NCBI RefSeq assembly: GCF_003316845.1
Contig: NZ_QMIK01000005.1
Coordinates: 248,001 to 312,000, forward strand
Length of the DNA: 64,000 bases
Direction of reading: 5' to 3'
Source: Cognataquiflexum aquatile
GTDB lineage: Bacteria; Bacteroidota; Bacteroidia; Cytophagales; Cyclobacteriaceae
The translations under genes and the position numbers were made by a program. Under the pieces are notes generated by a model that saw nothing but the letters and a program-made list of their open reading frames with translations, did not search any database and was not told the origin of the DNA. Below, one piece after another: positions 34,030 to 42,491 of the stretch; positions within the stretch are counted from its first letter, which is position 1, and each line of letters starts with the position of its first letter.

Positions 34030-36165
34030 ATGAAAAAAACAATTATTGCACTTGCAGCTTCCGGAGCTTTGCTCTATGCCTGCGGTGCCAAAGAAGAAAA
34101 AACTGAAAATATGAATCCATTCTTTGAAGCGTACGATACGCCTTTTGAAGTTCCTCCTTTTGACAAAATCGAAAACGAGCACTTTTCTCCTGCCATCTTA
34201 GAGGGGATCAAACAACAACAGGCAGAAATCGATGCAATCGTCAACAATCCTGAAGACCCGACTTTTGCCAATACTATCGAAGCCATGGAAAAATCCGGAG
34301 AACTTTTGACCAAAGTCTCCACGGTATTCTACAATTTCAATTCCGCCAACACCAACGATACTATTCAGGCAATTGCCAAAGAATTGGCTCCTGAGATATC
34401 CAAACACTCTGACAACATCAGCCTCAATGAAAAACTCTTTGCAAGGGTAAAAAGCATTTGGGAAAAGAAAGACAACCTTGGCCTTAATGGAGAACAACAA
34501 AAACTGCTGGAAAAAACCTACAAGTCTTTTGTCCGTAACGGAGCCAACCTCAATGAAGCAGACAAGGAAAAACTGAGAAATATCAATTCCAAAATGTCAG
34601 TCTGGAGCCTTACTTTCGGTCAAAACTTATTGGCAGAAACGAATGACTTCAAGTTATTTGTTGACAATGAAGCGGATCTTACAGGACTTCCCCAAGAACT
34701 CAAGGATGCTGCAAAAGCAGATGCGAAAGCAGCAGGGGAAGAAGCCAAGTGGCTCTTTACCCTTCAGAATCCAAGCATCATGCCTTTTCTTCAATATGCC
34801 GAAAACAGGGAATTGAGGAAGCAGATATGGGAGGCTTACCAAAGCCGCGCCAACCATGACAATGACAAAGACAACAAAGCTATCGTAGTGGAAATGGCTA
34901 ACCTGAGAAGGGAAAAAGCCCAGCTTCTCGGTTATAAAACTCATGCTGATTATGTCTTGGAAGAATCTATGGCCAAAACCTCCGAGCAGGTTTATGACCT
35001 ATTGAACCAACTTTGGACTCCTGCATTGGCAAAAGCCAAACAGGAAAAAGATGAAATGCAGGCGATCGTTGCGGCAGATGGAAAGGACTTCAACATAGAA
35101 CCTTGGGACTGGAGATATTATGAAGAGAAACTCCGTCAGCAGAAATTCAACCTTGACGAGCAGGAAGTAAAACCTTATTTCGCTTTGGACAAGGTGCAGG
35201 CGGGTGTATTTATGGTTGTCAAAAACCTGTTTGGATTGACATTTGAAGAAATCAAAGACATCCCAACCTACCATCCCGATGCCAAAGCCTATGAAGTCAA
35301 AGAAGCGGATGGAACACACGTGGGGGTTTTATACATGGATTTCCATCCAAGACCTTCCAAAAGAGGCGGTGCCTGGATGACTTCTTACCGTCCACAGCAA
35401 ACCATCGATGGCGTCAGAAAAGCTCCTGTCATTTCGATCGTCTGCAATTTCTCCAAGCCAACAGGCGATGCACCGGCATTGTTGACCTTTGATGAAGTGA
35501 CGACTTTCTTCCATGAGTTTGGACATGCACTTCACGGATTATTGTCCAATGTGCAGTACAGAAGTCTTGCAGGCACTTCCGTTCCGAGGGATTTTGTCGA
35601 GCTGCCTTCACAGATTATGGAAAACTGGGCGACCGAACCTACAGTCCTGAAGCAATATGCCATCCACTACAAAACAGGCGAACCTATCTCTGATGAGTTG
35701 ATTGAAAAATTGAAAAACTCAGGTACTTTCGGACAAGGATTTGCCACTACGGAATATTTGGCCGCCTCGCTTTTGGATTTGGACTACCATACCCAAGAAA
35801 AAGAAATCGTAGGAAGTGCCAATGATTTTGAAAAAGCATCTTTGGAGAAAATCGGACTGATGGGCGAAATCATCCCAAGATACCGCAGCACTTATTTTCA
35901 GCACATTTTTGCAGGAGGTTATTCTTCAGGCTATTACAGCTATATCTGGTCAGGAGTATTGGATACAGATGCTTTCCAGGCTTTTAAGGAAACAGAACTC
36001 TTCAACCCTGAAAAAGCTTTGGCCTTCAGAAAAGAAATCCTTGAAAGAGGCGGAACAGACGAGCCGATGAAAATGTATGTCAACTTCCGTGGAGCCGAAC
36101 CAAAGATCGATGCACTTTTGAAAAAAAGAGGTTTGGATCAGGTGAGTGTTGAAAGGAATAAATAA
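34030..36165 (+). CDS. dcp: M3-family oligopeptidase lipoprotein, Dcp-like
   Basis: Zinc metallopeptidase of the thimet oligopeptidase / peptidyl-dipeptidase group. The zinc motif is TFFHEFGHALHGLL (about residue 494) with the third ligand Glu in the following helix. The N-terminal two thirds is the helical funnel (NPFFEAYDTPFEVPPFDKIENEHFSP is the typical start of Dcp). Unlike cytoplasmic Dcp it carries a signal peptide with lipobox (ALLYACG), so it is membrane anchored and likely periplasmic. The start is MKKTIIALA at 34030; the earlier ATG at 34018 would sit very close to the candidate -7 box. 711 residues, normal length. Confidence 0.92.
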   Translation: MKKTIIALAASGALLYACGAKEEKTENMNPFFEAYDTPFEVPPFDKIENEHFSPAILEGIKQQQAEIDAIVNNPEDPTFANTIEAMEKSGELLTKVSTVFYNFNSANTNDTIQAIAKELAPEISKHSDNISLNEKLFARVKSIWEKKDNLGLNGEQQKLLEKTYKSFVRNGANLNEADKEKLRNINSKMSVWSLTFGQNLLAETNDFKLFVDNEADLTGLPQELKDAAKADAKAAGEEAKWLFTLQNPSIMPFLQYAENRELRKQIWEAYQSRANHDNDKDNKAIVVEMANLRREKAQLLGYKTHADYVLEESMAKTSEQVYDLLNQLWTPALAKAKQEKDEMQAIVAADGKDFNIEPWDWRYYEEKLRQQKFNLDEQEVKPYFALDKVQAGVFMVVKNLFGLTFEEIKDIPTYHPDAKAYEVKEADGTHVGVLYMDFHPRPSKRGGAWMTSYRPQQTIDGVRKAPVISIVCNFSKPTGDAPALLTFDEVTTFFHEFGHALHGLLSNVQYRSLAGTSVPRDFVELPSQIMENWATEPTVLKQYAIHYKTGEPISDELIEKLKNSGTFGQGFATTEYLAASLLDLDYHTQEKEIVGSANDFEKASLEKIGLMGEIIPRYRSTYFQHIFAGGYSSGYYSYIWSGVLDTDAFQAFKETELFNPEKALAFRKEILERGGTDEPMKMYVNFRGAEPKIDALLKKRGLDQVSVERNK

Positions 36166-36170
36166 AAAAA

Positions 36171-36194
36171 TGACCGATGACCGATGACGGATGT
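36171..36194. repeat. Dispersed repeat piece, TGACCGATGACCGATGACGG
   Basis: Two tandem GACCGAT words and a degraded third, just after the peptidase stop; an inverted relative is at 36351-36373 on the other side of the terminator. It belongs with the GACCGAAGTCGG family. Confidence 0.65.
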
Positions 36195-36266
36195 TATAGA
36201 TCACATTAAGTTAAACTGAGATCAATCGGATCCTCTTCATTTTCCTCATTTCAGAATTCAACAATT

Positions 36267-36301
36267 AAAACCATCCTAGCTCAAAAGCGGGATGGTTTTT
36301 T
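36267..36301 (+). terminator. Terminator of the peptidase gene
   Basis: AAAACCATCC / GGATGGTTTT stem with a T run, between convergent genes. Confidence 0.85.
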
Positions 36302-36350
36302 ATTTTGTTAATTCCATTTGAACCAAGTAAAAAACATTTGAAGGAGAGTT

Positions 36351-36373
36351 ACATCGGTCATCGGACATCCGAC
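36351..36373. repeat. Dispersed repeat piece, inverted
   Basis: ACATCGGTCATCGGACATCC; its reverse complement resembles 36171-36194 and the element at 39160. It lies between the terminator and the end of the usher gene. Confidence 0.6.
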
Positions 36374-36419
36374 AAATTACTTGAACAAAATTTCAAAAAA
36401 TCTCAATTTAAGTCCGCTC

Positions 36420-39095
36420 CTACTTGTACTTCAGTTTAAAATTCAAATTCTCCAGGTAATCTCCATCAGCCAAGGCTTTGATCTCAAATTCCAGGACTCC
36501 AGGTTCGGAGGTGACATTCATAAACTCCAATTGCTTCGGATCGGCATAAAGTCTGTATTTGCCAGGCATCAGTCCAAAGACATAGAAACCCCCATCTGTA
36601 AATGTCCTCAAAAGTTGTAGCGGTTCGCTGTCATTCAGCTTTTCCAAAACCAAACGCAAACCACCAAGTCCCTCGTCTTTGCCGTTATTGTCAACCACCA
36701 CAAACCCTTCAATAATTCCTGTCTGATAGAGTGGGATGTCAATGCTTCTAAACCTGTTTGGTTCAGCGACAAATGTAAACCGTTTCATTTTTGGTGCTAG
36801 GTTGGGATTGGGAAGCGCATGGATATCGACTTCCATCTGGTATTTCCAATAGGACTGCAATTGGGTAATCCTCAGAATCCCGTCAGAACCTAAAAGCATG
36901 TTTGCAGATCGGTCCAAACGTACCGCTTTGGCAGGAACTACTACTTCTCCTTGATCAAATTTCCCATTTTCATTGGCGTCAATAAAAAGACGGACTGCCA
37001 CACCCGATCTGGTGACCTGATCCCTGTTGTCAGGCAATATGTATCCTGAGGGGTCAATTCCCAATGAGCCTGTGATTCCTTGTTGGATAGCATAAGCATT
37101 CCTGCTTGCCGAAAACTGCGTAGAAGTTCTCAAGCCTCTAAAATCATACAGGAACCCCAATTGAAACTGGCCCTTTCCCCTTACAATGTCTTTGTCATAT
37201 CCCATTGTCAACCTACCCATCTTAAATAAAGTCTGGGACAACATAATATTATAGGAATTTGGGGTTTTGAGGTAGGTATCGTATCTAAACTGTCCTCTAA
37301 AAAACATTCCCCTTACAAATACCGGAATACTTGGGTCTCTTTTCAGTGTGTAAGTTGCTGACGCTGTAAATTGACCAAATGCAGCATACATATTTGGTGG
37401 CTCTTGACCTGTCCCGTTGTCATTGAATCCGCTGATTCGACCTCGGTAGTTAATTCTGGCAACAACCCTGCCGATCTGGGTGTTAAAATCAGTCTGAAAA
37501 TTTGTACGAAATCCATTTTCGAAAACCTGCCTTTCTCCGGTTAATCTAAATCCTGAGAATCTTCCAAATGTCTTGAAAGGAAAAAATGCATTCAAATTGG
37601 CTTCCCTAACCTGACCCATTAAGTTGAATTCAGATCCGGGTATAAATTCGGTGTATTGGGCATTGATGCTTGTATTGTTTGCATAAAAAACCGAGGCCGA
37701 AGCCTGGTAATACCTGTCAGGCAGTACATCTACATTGAAAAGGTATTGCTGCAAGATCCTTGCAGAAAGTCCGAGCATTCCATAAGTTGTCTCTTTCCCA
37801 AAAACAGGCCCGTTGTCAACCCCTGCCCTGACAGTCAGCGCATTGGTAATACCGTAGGCGATATCGGCATGGCCGACGAGTTCCTTCCCAAGGCTATCGA
37901 GTCCAATCTGTGGCATTCCTCCCTGAACATTATAGGTTACAAAGCCTTTTGGTAGAAAAGTGAAAGGAATCTGCAGCTGTCTTTCTTCAATCTTCACCTC
38001 ACCCTGCGGGGTATATATTCTGACCGTAAGTCTGACCACCCCGAAAGTAATGGGAGCATTGAACCTGTAATATCCCACATCATCCGCTCTGAGGAAATCA
38101 ACCAACTGACCGCCAATCAATAGCTCTACTTCGGAATCAGGTTCGGTATAGCCATCTACGACAAATACATCGAGCTTGAATCTTGGAATCACAGGATTAT
38201 TGGAAAGTGCTACACCTACAATCTGTGCAGAATTGTTTAATCCTGTAGTATTGATCTGTCCTACAGAAATACTGGTGAGTCCGACGTTTTCATCCGGAAG
38301 CAGTCCTCCCGGCAAAACATACCTCCACCTTGCCCCGGAAAAAGAAGAATATAGATTTCCTTCCCTGACATTTCCTGAATATATCCCCTGCAAATCACCT
38401 CCCAAAAGCTCCATTCCAGCTTTCATGAGCATGGTGAGATTCCGGTTATCTTCAGCATATGCATAATTGACGTTATAATCCAGCATGCCCGGCGCAAAAA
38501 ACTTCCTGTCTCTCCCATAAATCAGCGGAGCTTCTGTCTGGTCTTTATTGGCGGCGGATTGCTGCATTTTTTTTCGCATGGCTTCCCTTTTTTGTCTTTC
38601 ATCTATAGGAAGCTGATACTCGGCAGTAAGACTCAGCGAAAGTGCATTGAAATTCACAACGAATTTCAAACCAAAAATCCTTGCGTAATAATCAGGATGG
38701 AGAAAGATGTCCATGTTTCCAAGATAAAATTTATCCGCAGGAAGGGTTTCCCTATTTCCCTTGATGGTAATCAATCCCAAAATCGGATCTACAATCCACT
38801 TGTCATTTTTAGAGGGAAAAAAACCCTGAAGCCCTTTGCCGTTTTCGGTCTTGTCATTGCCGATATACAATAGGCTGAGCACTTCACCCAACGGCAGATA
38901 AGGGACATCGTCAAAAAACACCACATTCAGGTACGCCTGTCCCAGGGAAGGATACGAAAAAGTAAGCATGGCTTCGCCATCAGGTTCTTGCTGTGCTTCT
39001 GCGGTTTTGGATGAAAACACCAAAAAAACAGTCAAAAGCACAGATAGAACCCCTGCTAGTTTCCTGATATGGGCTAAAAGAAATGGGTGAATCAA
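36420..39095 (-). CDS. Usher-like outer-membrane assembly protein, 891 aa
   Basis: Signal peptide ending KTAEAQ. An N-terminal domain (about 40-170) has a VVFFDDVPYLPLGEVLSLL segment like usher N-domains. A long barrel follows, with an early domain DGYTEPDSEVELLIGGQLVD ... GYYRFNAPITFGVVRLTVRIY ... FLPKGFVTYNVQGG. That order (surface-exposed name, property, phrase on GDL-like strands, then a lead-in to the barrel) is the plug-domain pattern of fimbrial ushers. The C-terminus has RLFIDANENGKFDQGE and a carboxypeptidase regulatory-like unit (GGFYVFGLMPGKYRLYAD). With a PapD-like chaperone and pilin genes directly upstream, I call it the usher that exports pilin subunits. Homology to known ushers is remote. 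Confidence 0.75.
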   Translation of the reverse strand: MIHPFLLAHIRKLAGVLSVLLTVFLVFSSKTAEAQQEPDGEAMLTFSYPSLGQAYLNVVFFDDVPYLPLGEVLSLLYIGNDKTENGKGLQGFFPSKNDKWIVDPILGLITIKGNRETLPADKFYLGNMDIFLHPDYYARIFGLKFVVNFNALSLSLTAEYQLPIDERQKREAMRKKMQQSAANKDQTEAPLIYGRDRKFFAPGMLDYNVNYAYAEDNRNLTMLMKAGMELLGGDLQGIYSGNVREGNLYSSFSGARWRYVLPGGLLPDENVGLTSISVGQINTTGLNNSAQIVGVALSNNPVIPRFKLDVFVVDGYTEPDSEVELLIGGQLVDFLRADDVGYYRFNAPITFGVVRLTVRIYTPQGEVKIEERQLQIPFTFLPKGFVTYNVQGGMPQIGLDSLGKELVGHADIAYGITNALTVRAGVDNGPVFGKETTYGMLGLSARILQQYLFNVDVLPDRYYQASASVFYANNTSINAQYTEFIPGSEFNLMGQVREANLNAFFPFKTFGRFSGFRLTGERQVFENGFRTNFQTDFNTQIGRVVARINYRGRISGFNDNGTGQEPPNMYAAFGQFTASATYTLKRDPSIPVFVRGMFFRGQFRYDTYLKTPNSYNIMLSQTLFKMGRLTMGYDKDIVRGKGQFQLGFLYDFRGLRTSTQFSASRNAYAIQQGITGSLGIDPSGYILPDNRDQVTRSGVAVRLFIDANENGKFDQGEVVVPAKAVRLDRSANMLLGSDGILRITQLQSYWKYQMEVDIHALPNPNLAPKMKRFTFVAEPNRFRSIDIPLYQTGIIEGFVVVDNNGKDEGLGGLRLVLEKLNDSEPLQLLRTFTDGGFYVFGLMPGKYRLYADPKQLEFMNVTSEPGVLEFEIKALADGDYLENLNFKLKYK

Positions 39096-39318
39096 GGTAA
39101 TATGTTAAAAAAAGCGAGATAAATTATTTAATGTTAGGACGGATCCTGATAGCTATCGGGACGGAAGTCGGATGACCGATGTACCGGAGCTTGCGGATCC
39201 AAACAGCTGTACTGCAGAAGAATCTCTTTAATTCATTAAGATTCTTCTCCGCCGCGGCGGATCAGTGTGACTACAAGGTTGTTTAGGTCAATCTAAATCA
39301 AACTAATCCTTGTAATTT
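39096..39318. other. Gap between chaperone and usher with repeats and palindromes
   Basis: Contains a GACCGATGTACCGG dispersed repeat (39160-39190), a CCTGATAGCTATCGGG palindrome (39145-39160) and a perfect 14-bp palindrome TCCGCCGCGGCGGA at 39248-39261. No gene. Its position inside the pilus locus could make it a processing or attenuation site, or it may be an inserted repeat. Confidence 0.55.
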
Positions 39319-40149
39319 TTAGGGAATCCGAACCAAAACCCTTTTGGTGACTGGACTACCCTGGACAAGGTCCGAAGAAGGTATGTCTGTCCGGTTGGTT
39401 TCAAAGCGAAGTTCGAGTTGGTATTCTCCGGAAGGCAAATTTTCAGGAATGCTTACTTCCACCCCTTTTTTTCCATTAAAATACATGGCCACAGTTTCCT
39501 CTTTTTGGGAAACAGTCTTTTCGGATGCATCTTTTAGCGAAGCGGATATACTTCCTAAAAACGGAGAGTTTCCTGTGGTCACAAATTCAGCGATTGCCCG
39601 GACTTTGCCGTCTTGAATTGAAGTGGTCACATTTCCGATTTCCAGTCCGGTTGTTGTCTGTCCGTTCTTGTAAAAGGCTGCTATCACCTGATCAAACTTG
39701 AAATTGATCTGCGTAGCTACTTCTGTTTGGTTAGTTTGATCCACATCAGGAGCCTGGTTATTGGAGGTCACTTTGACCCTGGTAAAGTAAGTGCCTGCGG
39801 GCAATGACCTATCAGGTCGCAACTGTAGCCTTACGGTCTGCTGCTGCTGGGGTGCGAGGACAAAGGTTCTTGGAAATGCCCTCAAACGGTCTCCCAATCC
39901 ATATTGCTTGTCTTTGATACTGTCCCCATAAATCATAATCAAATTGCCCAATTCATCATTGCCTGGATATCCAAACAAGAAACTCACATTGATCTCTTGA
40001 GTGATATCCGATGGGTTGGTAATGTACAGTGATGCAATGCCATTTTCATCCATAAATACCGAAGTTGGTGCTATGGAAATCTGCGCCATAGTAGGTACCG
40101 CCAAAAACAGGAATAAGCTTATTGATAAAGCTAGAAATATCTTTTTCAT
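39319..40149 (-). CDS. PapD-like periplasmic pilus chaperone
   Basis: Signal peptide (ALSISLFLFLAVPTMAQ), then two immunoglobulin-like domains, 276 residues in all. The first has ISIAPTSVFMDENGIASLYITNPSDITQEINVSF and the G1-strand pattern RAFPRTFVLAPQQQQTVRLQLRPDRSLPAGTYFTRVKV, the hallmark arrangement of chaperone-usher chaperones (Pro-Arg, then a Gln-rich turn, VRL and a late YFTRV). It would bind pilin subunits and deliver them to the usher encoded downstream. Sequence identity to enterobacterial PapD is low; the assignment rests on the motif order and the operon. Confidence 0.8.
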   Translation of the reverse strand: MKKIFLALSISLFLFLAVPTMAQISIAPTSVFMDENGIASLYITNPSDITQEINVSFLFGYPGNDELGNLIMIYGDSIKDKQYGLGDRLRAFPRTFVLAPQQQQTVRLQLRPDRSLPAGTYFTRVKVTSNNQAPDVDQTNQTEVATQINFKFDQVIAAFYKNGQTTTGLEIGNVTTSIQDGKVRAIAEFVTTGNSPFLGSISASLKDASEKTVSQKEETVAMYFNGKKGVEVSIPENLPSGEYQLELRFETNRTDIPSSDLVQGSPVTKRVLVRIP

Positions 40150-40163
40150 ATAATTGAAGAGTT

Positions 40164-40191
40164 AAAAAGTCGGCGGGGTAACCGCCGACTT
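40164..40191 (-). terminator. Hairpin between pilin and chaperone, partial terminator
   Basis: AAGTCGGCGG / CCGCCGACTT, a 10-bp stem with a 5-base loop; the plus-strand A run at 40164-40168 gives a short U-tract on the minus-strand transcript. Placed just after the major pilin gene, it may let most transcripts stop there so that pilin exceeds chaperone and usher. Confidence 0.75.
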
Positions 40192-40207
40192 GAGGTTTTT
40201 TGTAATC

Positions 40208-40735
40208 CTAGTTATACTCAGCACTGACGTTGAAAGTACCTACATAAGTACCCACAACTTGGTTAGTAAGCGCCGGAATTGAACCACCAACCCATAAGAA
40301 AAACGCGTTACTTACCAAAGTCACAGTACTACCGCTGGCTACTGCGCCGGCAGTTGCCCTGTTGGCAGCAGATGCATTTCCTACCACCTGAGTGGTTACC
40401 GTCATGTTGTCACTACCACTTGTCAATGTCACAGTAGGGTCATAGAATACTGTCACACCACCGTTAGCTCCACCAAGGTTGAATTGGGCTACATTGGTAA
40501 CCGAACCTGTGTTGATGTTGTTAGCTGCATTGTTGGCACTGAGCACAATTGCTCCCGGGGTTGTAGAAGATATTCTACCAAAATTGATCGCGTTCAAAGT
40601 TCCGTCAAGGACTAAAGTCAAGTCCTGAAGGATTTCAGCAGAAGCTGGAGCAGTAGCTGCTTTTTGTGCATAAGAAGTACCTGCGAGTGCTACAAAGAAA
40701 GTAGCGATGATAAGGGATTTAAGAATTGTTTTCAT
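40208..40735 (-). CDS. DUF4402-type major pilin subunit, 175 aa
   Basis: Signal peptide MKTILKSLIIATFFVALAGTSYAQ, then a Gly, Ala, Thr and Asn-rich beta-sandwich of about 150 residues (ILQDLTLVLDGTLNAINFGRIS near the start, GTYVGTFNVSAEYN at the end). The DUF4402 pattern is the NFG turn and the closing GxYxGxFxVxxxY strand. Its low complexity, lack of Cys and position directly upstream of the chaperone gene make it the best candidate for the main structural pilin. A 178-base A/T-rich leader suggests its own promoter. Confidence 0.8.
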   Translation of the reverse strand: MKTILKSLIIATFFVALAGTSYAQKAATAPASAEILQDLTLVLDGTLNAINFGRISSTTPGAIVLSANNAANNINTGSVTNVAQFNLGGANGGVTVFYDPTVTLTSGSDNMTVTTQVVGNASAANRATAGAVASGSTVTLVSNAFFLWVGGSIPALTNQVVGTYVGTFNVSAEYN

Positions 40736-40913
40736 TTTGTTGTTGTTTAAATAATTAAAAATTTGTTAGAGTCTATTTTACTTTTTGTTTTTGTTTTTTT
40801 ACTTTTTTTATTTTTTGTTTTTTCTAAGAATGTATCCATATGTGATGGATAGGGGGATTAAGTACGATGTTACATAAGCTATTCATTTAAGAGTTTTCGA
40901 AATTTTTTAAATT
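40736..40913 (-). promoter_or_regulatory. Leader of the major pilin gene
   Basis: Very pyrimidine-rich on the plus strand (long T runs at 40780-40825), so purine-rich in the minus-strand transcript. No consensus -7 box was found. A separate promoter here is an inference from the gap; other subunit genes upstream overlap one another. Confidence 0.35.
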
Positions 40914-41351
40914 TTAATGGTATTCTATTGTTGTTTTTATTCCGGGCAAAATCGGTATTCCGAGCCAAGCCCTGACCTGTTGGATATTGGGCTCGATATT
41001 CTTAATCAGCTTACCGCGGTTGTCCATTTGAAAACTTGCATTTCCCGATTCAAATTTCAGAGCACTTCCAAAATCCGAGGTTCCGTTATTGACTATATAA
41101 AGTGTCTCATTAGCATCTTTTTCCGAGGAATCCGATTTGAGATGGACCGTCACATGGATATTTTCCTGCACTACCATTTCTACCCATCTCAATCCTGTTT
41201 CCCCTTCTTTGGGCTGGGGAACGATTATCCTTGGGTTGAAATTGACACCTGCAGGAAGCACCAACCTGACGCTGACCATCTGGGCCTCGGCTGTCGTAAT
41301 TTTTCCAAAAACCAACGCCGAAATGATTACTATGAGACAAAGCCTAATCAT
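40914..41351 (-). CDS. Secreted pilus-subunit-like protein, 145 aa
   Basis: Start at MIRLCLIVIISALVFG, with a signal peptide ending TTAEAQ. The longest frame reads back into the upstream gene and is not used. The upstream gene's stop lies at 41344-41346, giving an 8-base overlap with this start. The mature part of about 120 residues ends LGIPILPGIKTTIEYH, the alternating strand plus aromatic ending seen in its neighbours. No named family is recognised. Likely a minor pilin or adaptor. Confidence 0.65.
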   Translation of the reverse strand: MIRLCLIVIISALVFGKITTAEAQMVSVRLVLPAGVNFNPRIIVPQPKEGETGLRWVEMVVQENIHVTVHLKSDSSEKDANETLYIVNNGTSDFGSALKFESGNASFQMDNRGKLIKNIEPNIQQVRAWLGIPILPGIKTTIEYH

Positions 41352-41997
41352 AACTTGTAAAGGAAACGTTGATGTTGATTTCTCCTTCATACCTTCCTGC
41401 GGGCACCATCCCCACGGGTCCAAAAGTTCCATACAAATAGAGGTAAGCCTTGGCCTTGGGTCTTGTAAATGCCCCATCTTCAGGTGAAGGAGGGGCAGAC
41501 GGCGCCCCGGCACTCCTCCTGCTGACAGGAAAGGTGATGCTGGAAAATCCCGCCGGCAACTCCACTGAATTTAGCTTTCCGCTGATTTCATCCAAAGGTT
41601 CCATGTTATTGTAAGCTACTTTCAGCAAAAATGGAATGGACTCTGTTGGATTGTCAATCAGCGAAAATGCGTTAGGGGCGCTGATGTCTATTGTCAAATC
41701 AAATCCCTCAGGGGCTTCTATTTCATAGATTACGGCCTGATTGTCCACCAAGTCAATGGTAACAGCCTCCGAACCGGGTACCAAGGCCCGTTTCTTTTGG
41801 TTAAAATCCAAAGTCGGCAACGCTCCCTGTGGGGAAAGGATGGTGATATCATCACTTCCGGTCCAGGTATTGAAGCTGATCCTTTGGGCCATACCAGTAT
41901 TGATTCCCATCAAAAGGAAGAGACCAACGCCGATTAGCATCCTGAAACCTGCAATATGTGAAAGAACTTTGACCACTTTATATGTACTCCAATTCAA
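41344..41997 (-). CDS. Secreted pilus-subunit-like protein, 217 aa
   Basis: Hydrophobic signal segment with cleavage after MGINTGMAQ. The start may be 41997, overlapping the previous gene by 20 bases, or the internal ATG at 41940. The mature domain is beta-rich (AVTIDLVDNQAVIYEIEAPEGFDLTIDI, VAYNNMEPLDE) with a Pro/Ser linker near residue 165 and ends PAGRYEGEININVSFTSYD, matching the closing strand of the DUF4402 pilin. Probably a minor subunit of the same fibre. Confidence 0.65.
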   Translation of the reverse strand: MNWSTYKVVKVLSHIAGFRMLIGVGLFLLMGINTGMAQRISFNTWTGSDDITILSPQGALPTLDFNQKKRALVPGSEAVTIDLVDNQAVIYEIEAPEGFDLTIDISAPNAFSLIDNPTESIPFLLKVAYNNMEPLDEISGKLNSVELPAGFSSITFPVSRRSAGAPSAPPSPEDGAFTRPKAKAYLYLYGTFGPVGMVPAGRYEGEININVSFTSYD

Positions 41998-42490
41998 TGA
42001 TAAATTCTGACAAATAAACTCCCGGTGTGGCCTTGGTCAAGTCGAGATTTGCACCAAGCCAGACATATAATTCTCCATCAGGACCGATGGGGAACACACC
42101 TTCTCCCACGTCAAGCAACGCACTTTGGAACTGCAGGTCATTAAATGCCGCACTCAGGACATAGTCAGCCGATACCACTCCGATTCCCTCATTTGATTCC
42201 TTGATTATCTCCCTTTGAAGATATGTAATCCTCACCCTTGACCCCGGACTTCCGATAATCTTAAACATACCTGCAAAAGGACTTGTGATAGGATTGACTA
42301 CGAGAAGGCCTTCCATTACCGGAGGATTGATCAGGTCTATATTTCGGATCGTCAGCATGTTCAGGTTGTCAGTAACAGTAGCTGTTGCCCTCACATTAAA
42401 TGATGCAAATCCGGAATTGGTAGATTGTCCAAAAGATGCCACACTCCCAAAGCAACCGAAAACCAGAAATAGTATATAAAGTCTAATCAT
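41978..42490 (-). CDS. DUF4402-like minor pilin, 170 aa
   Basis: Signal peptide MIRLYILFLVFGCFGSVASFGQ, then RATATVTDNLNMLTIRNIDLINP and a closing LTKATPGVYLSEFIIELEYI. This is the same ATVTxxLxLxxxxxLxFG-type opening and PGxYxxxFxIxxxY ending as in DUF4402 proteins. It starts one base after the stop of the adhesin gene (TGAGATG), so translation is probably coupled. Likely the subunit nearest the adhesin or a fibre adaptor. Confidence 0.7.
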   Translation of the reverse strand: MIRLYILFLVFGCFGSVASFGQSTNSGFASFNVRATATVTDNLNMLTIRNIDLINPPVMEGLLVVNPITSPFAGMFKIIGSPGSRVRITYLQREIIKESNEGIGVVSADYVLSAAFNDLQFQSALLDVGEGVFPIGPDGELYVWLGANLDLTKATPGVYLSEFIIELEYI

Positions 42491-42491
42491 C

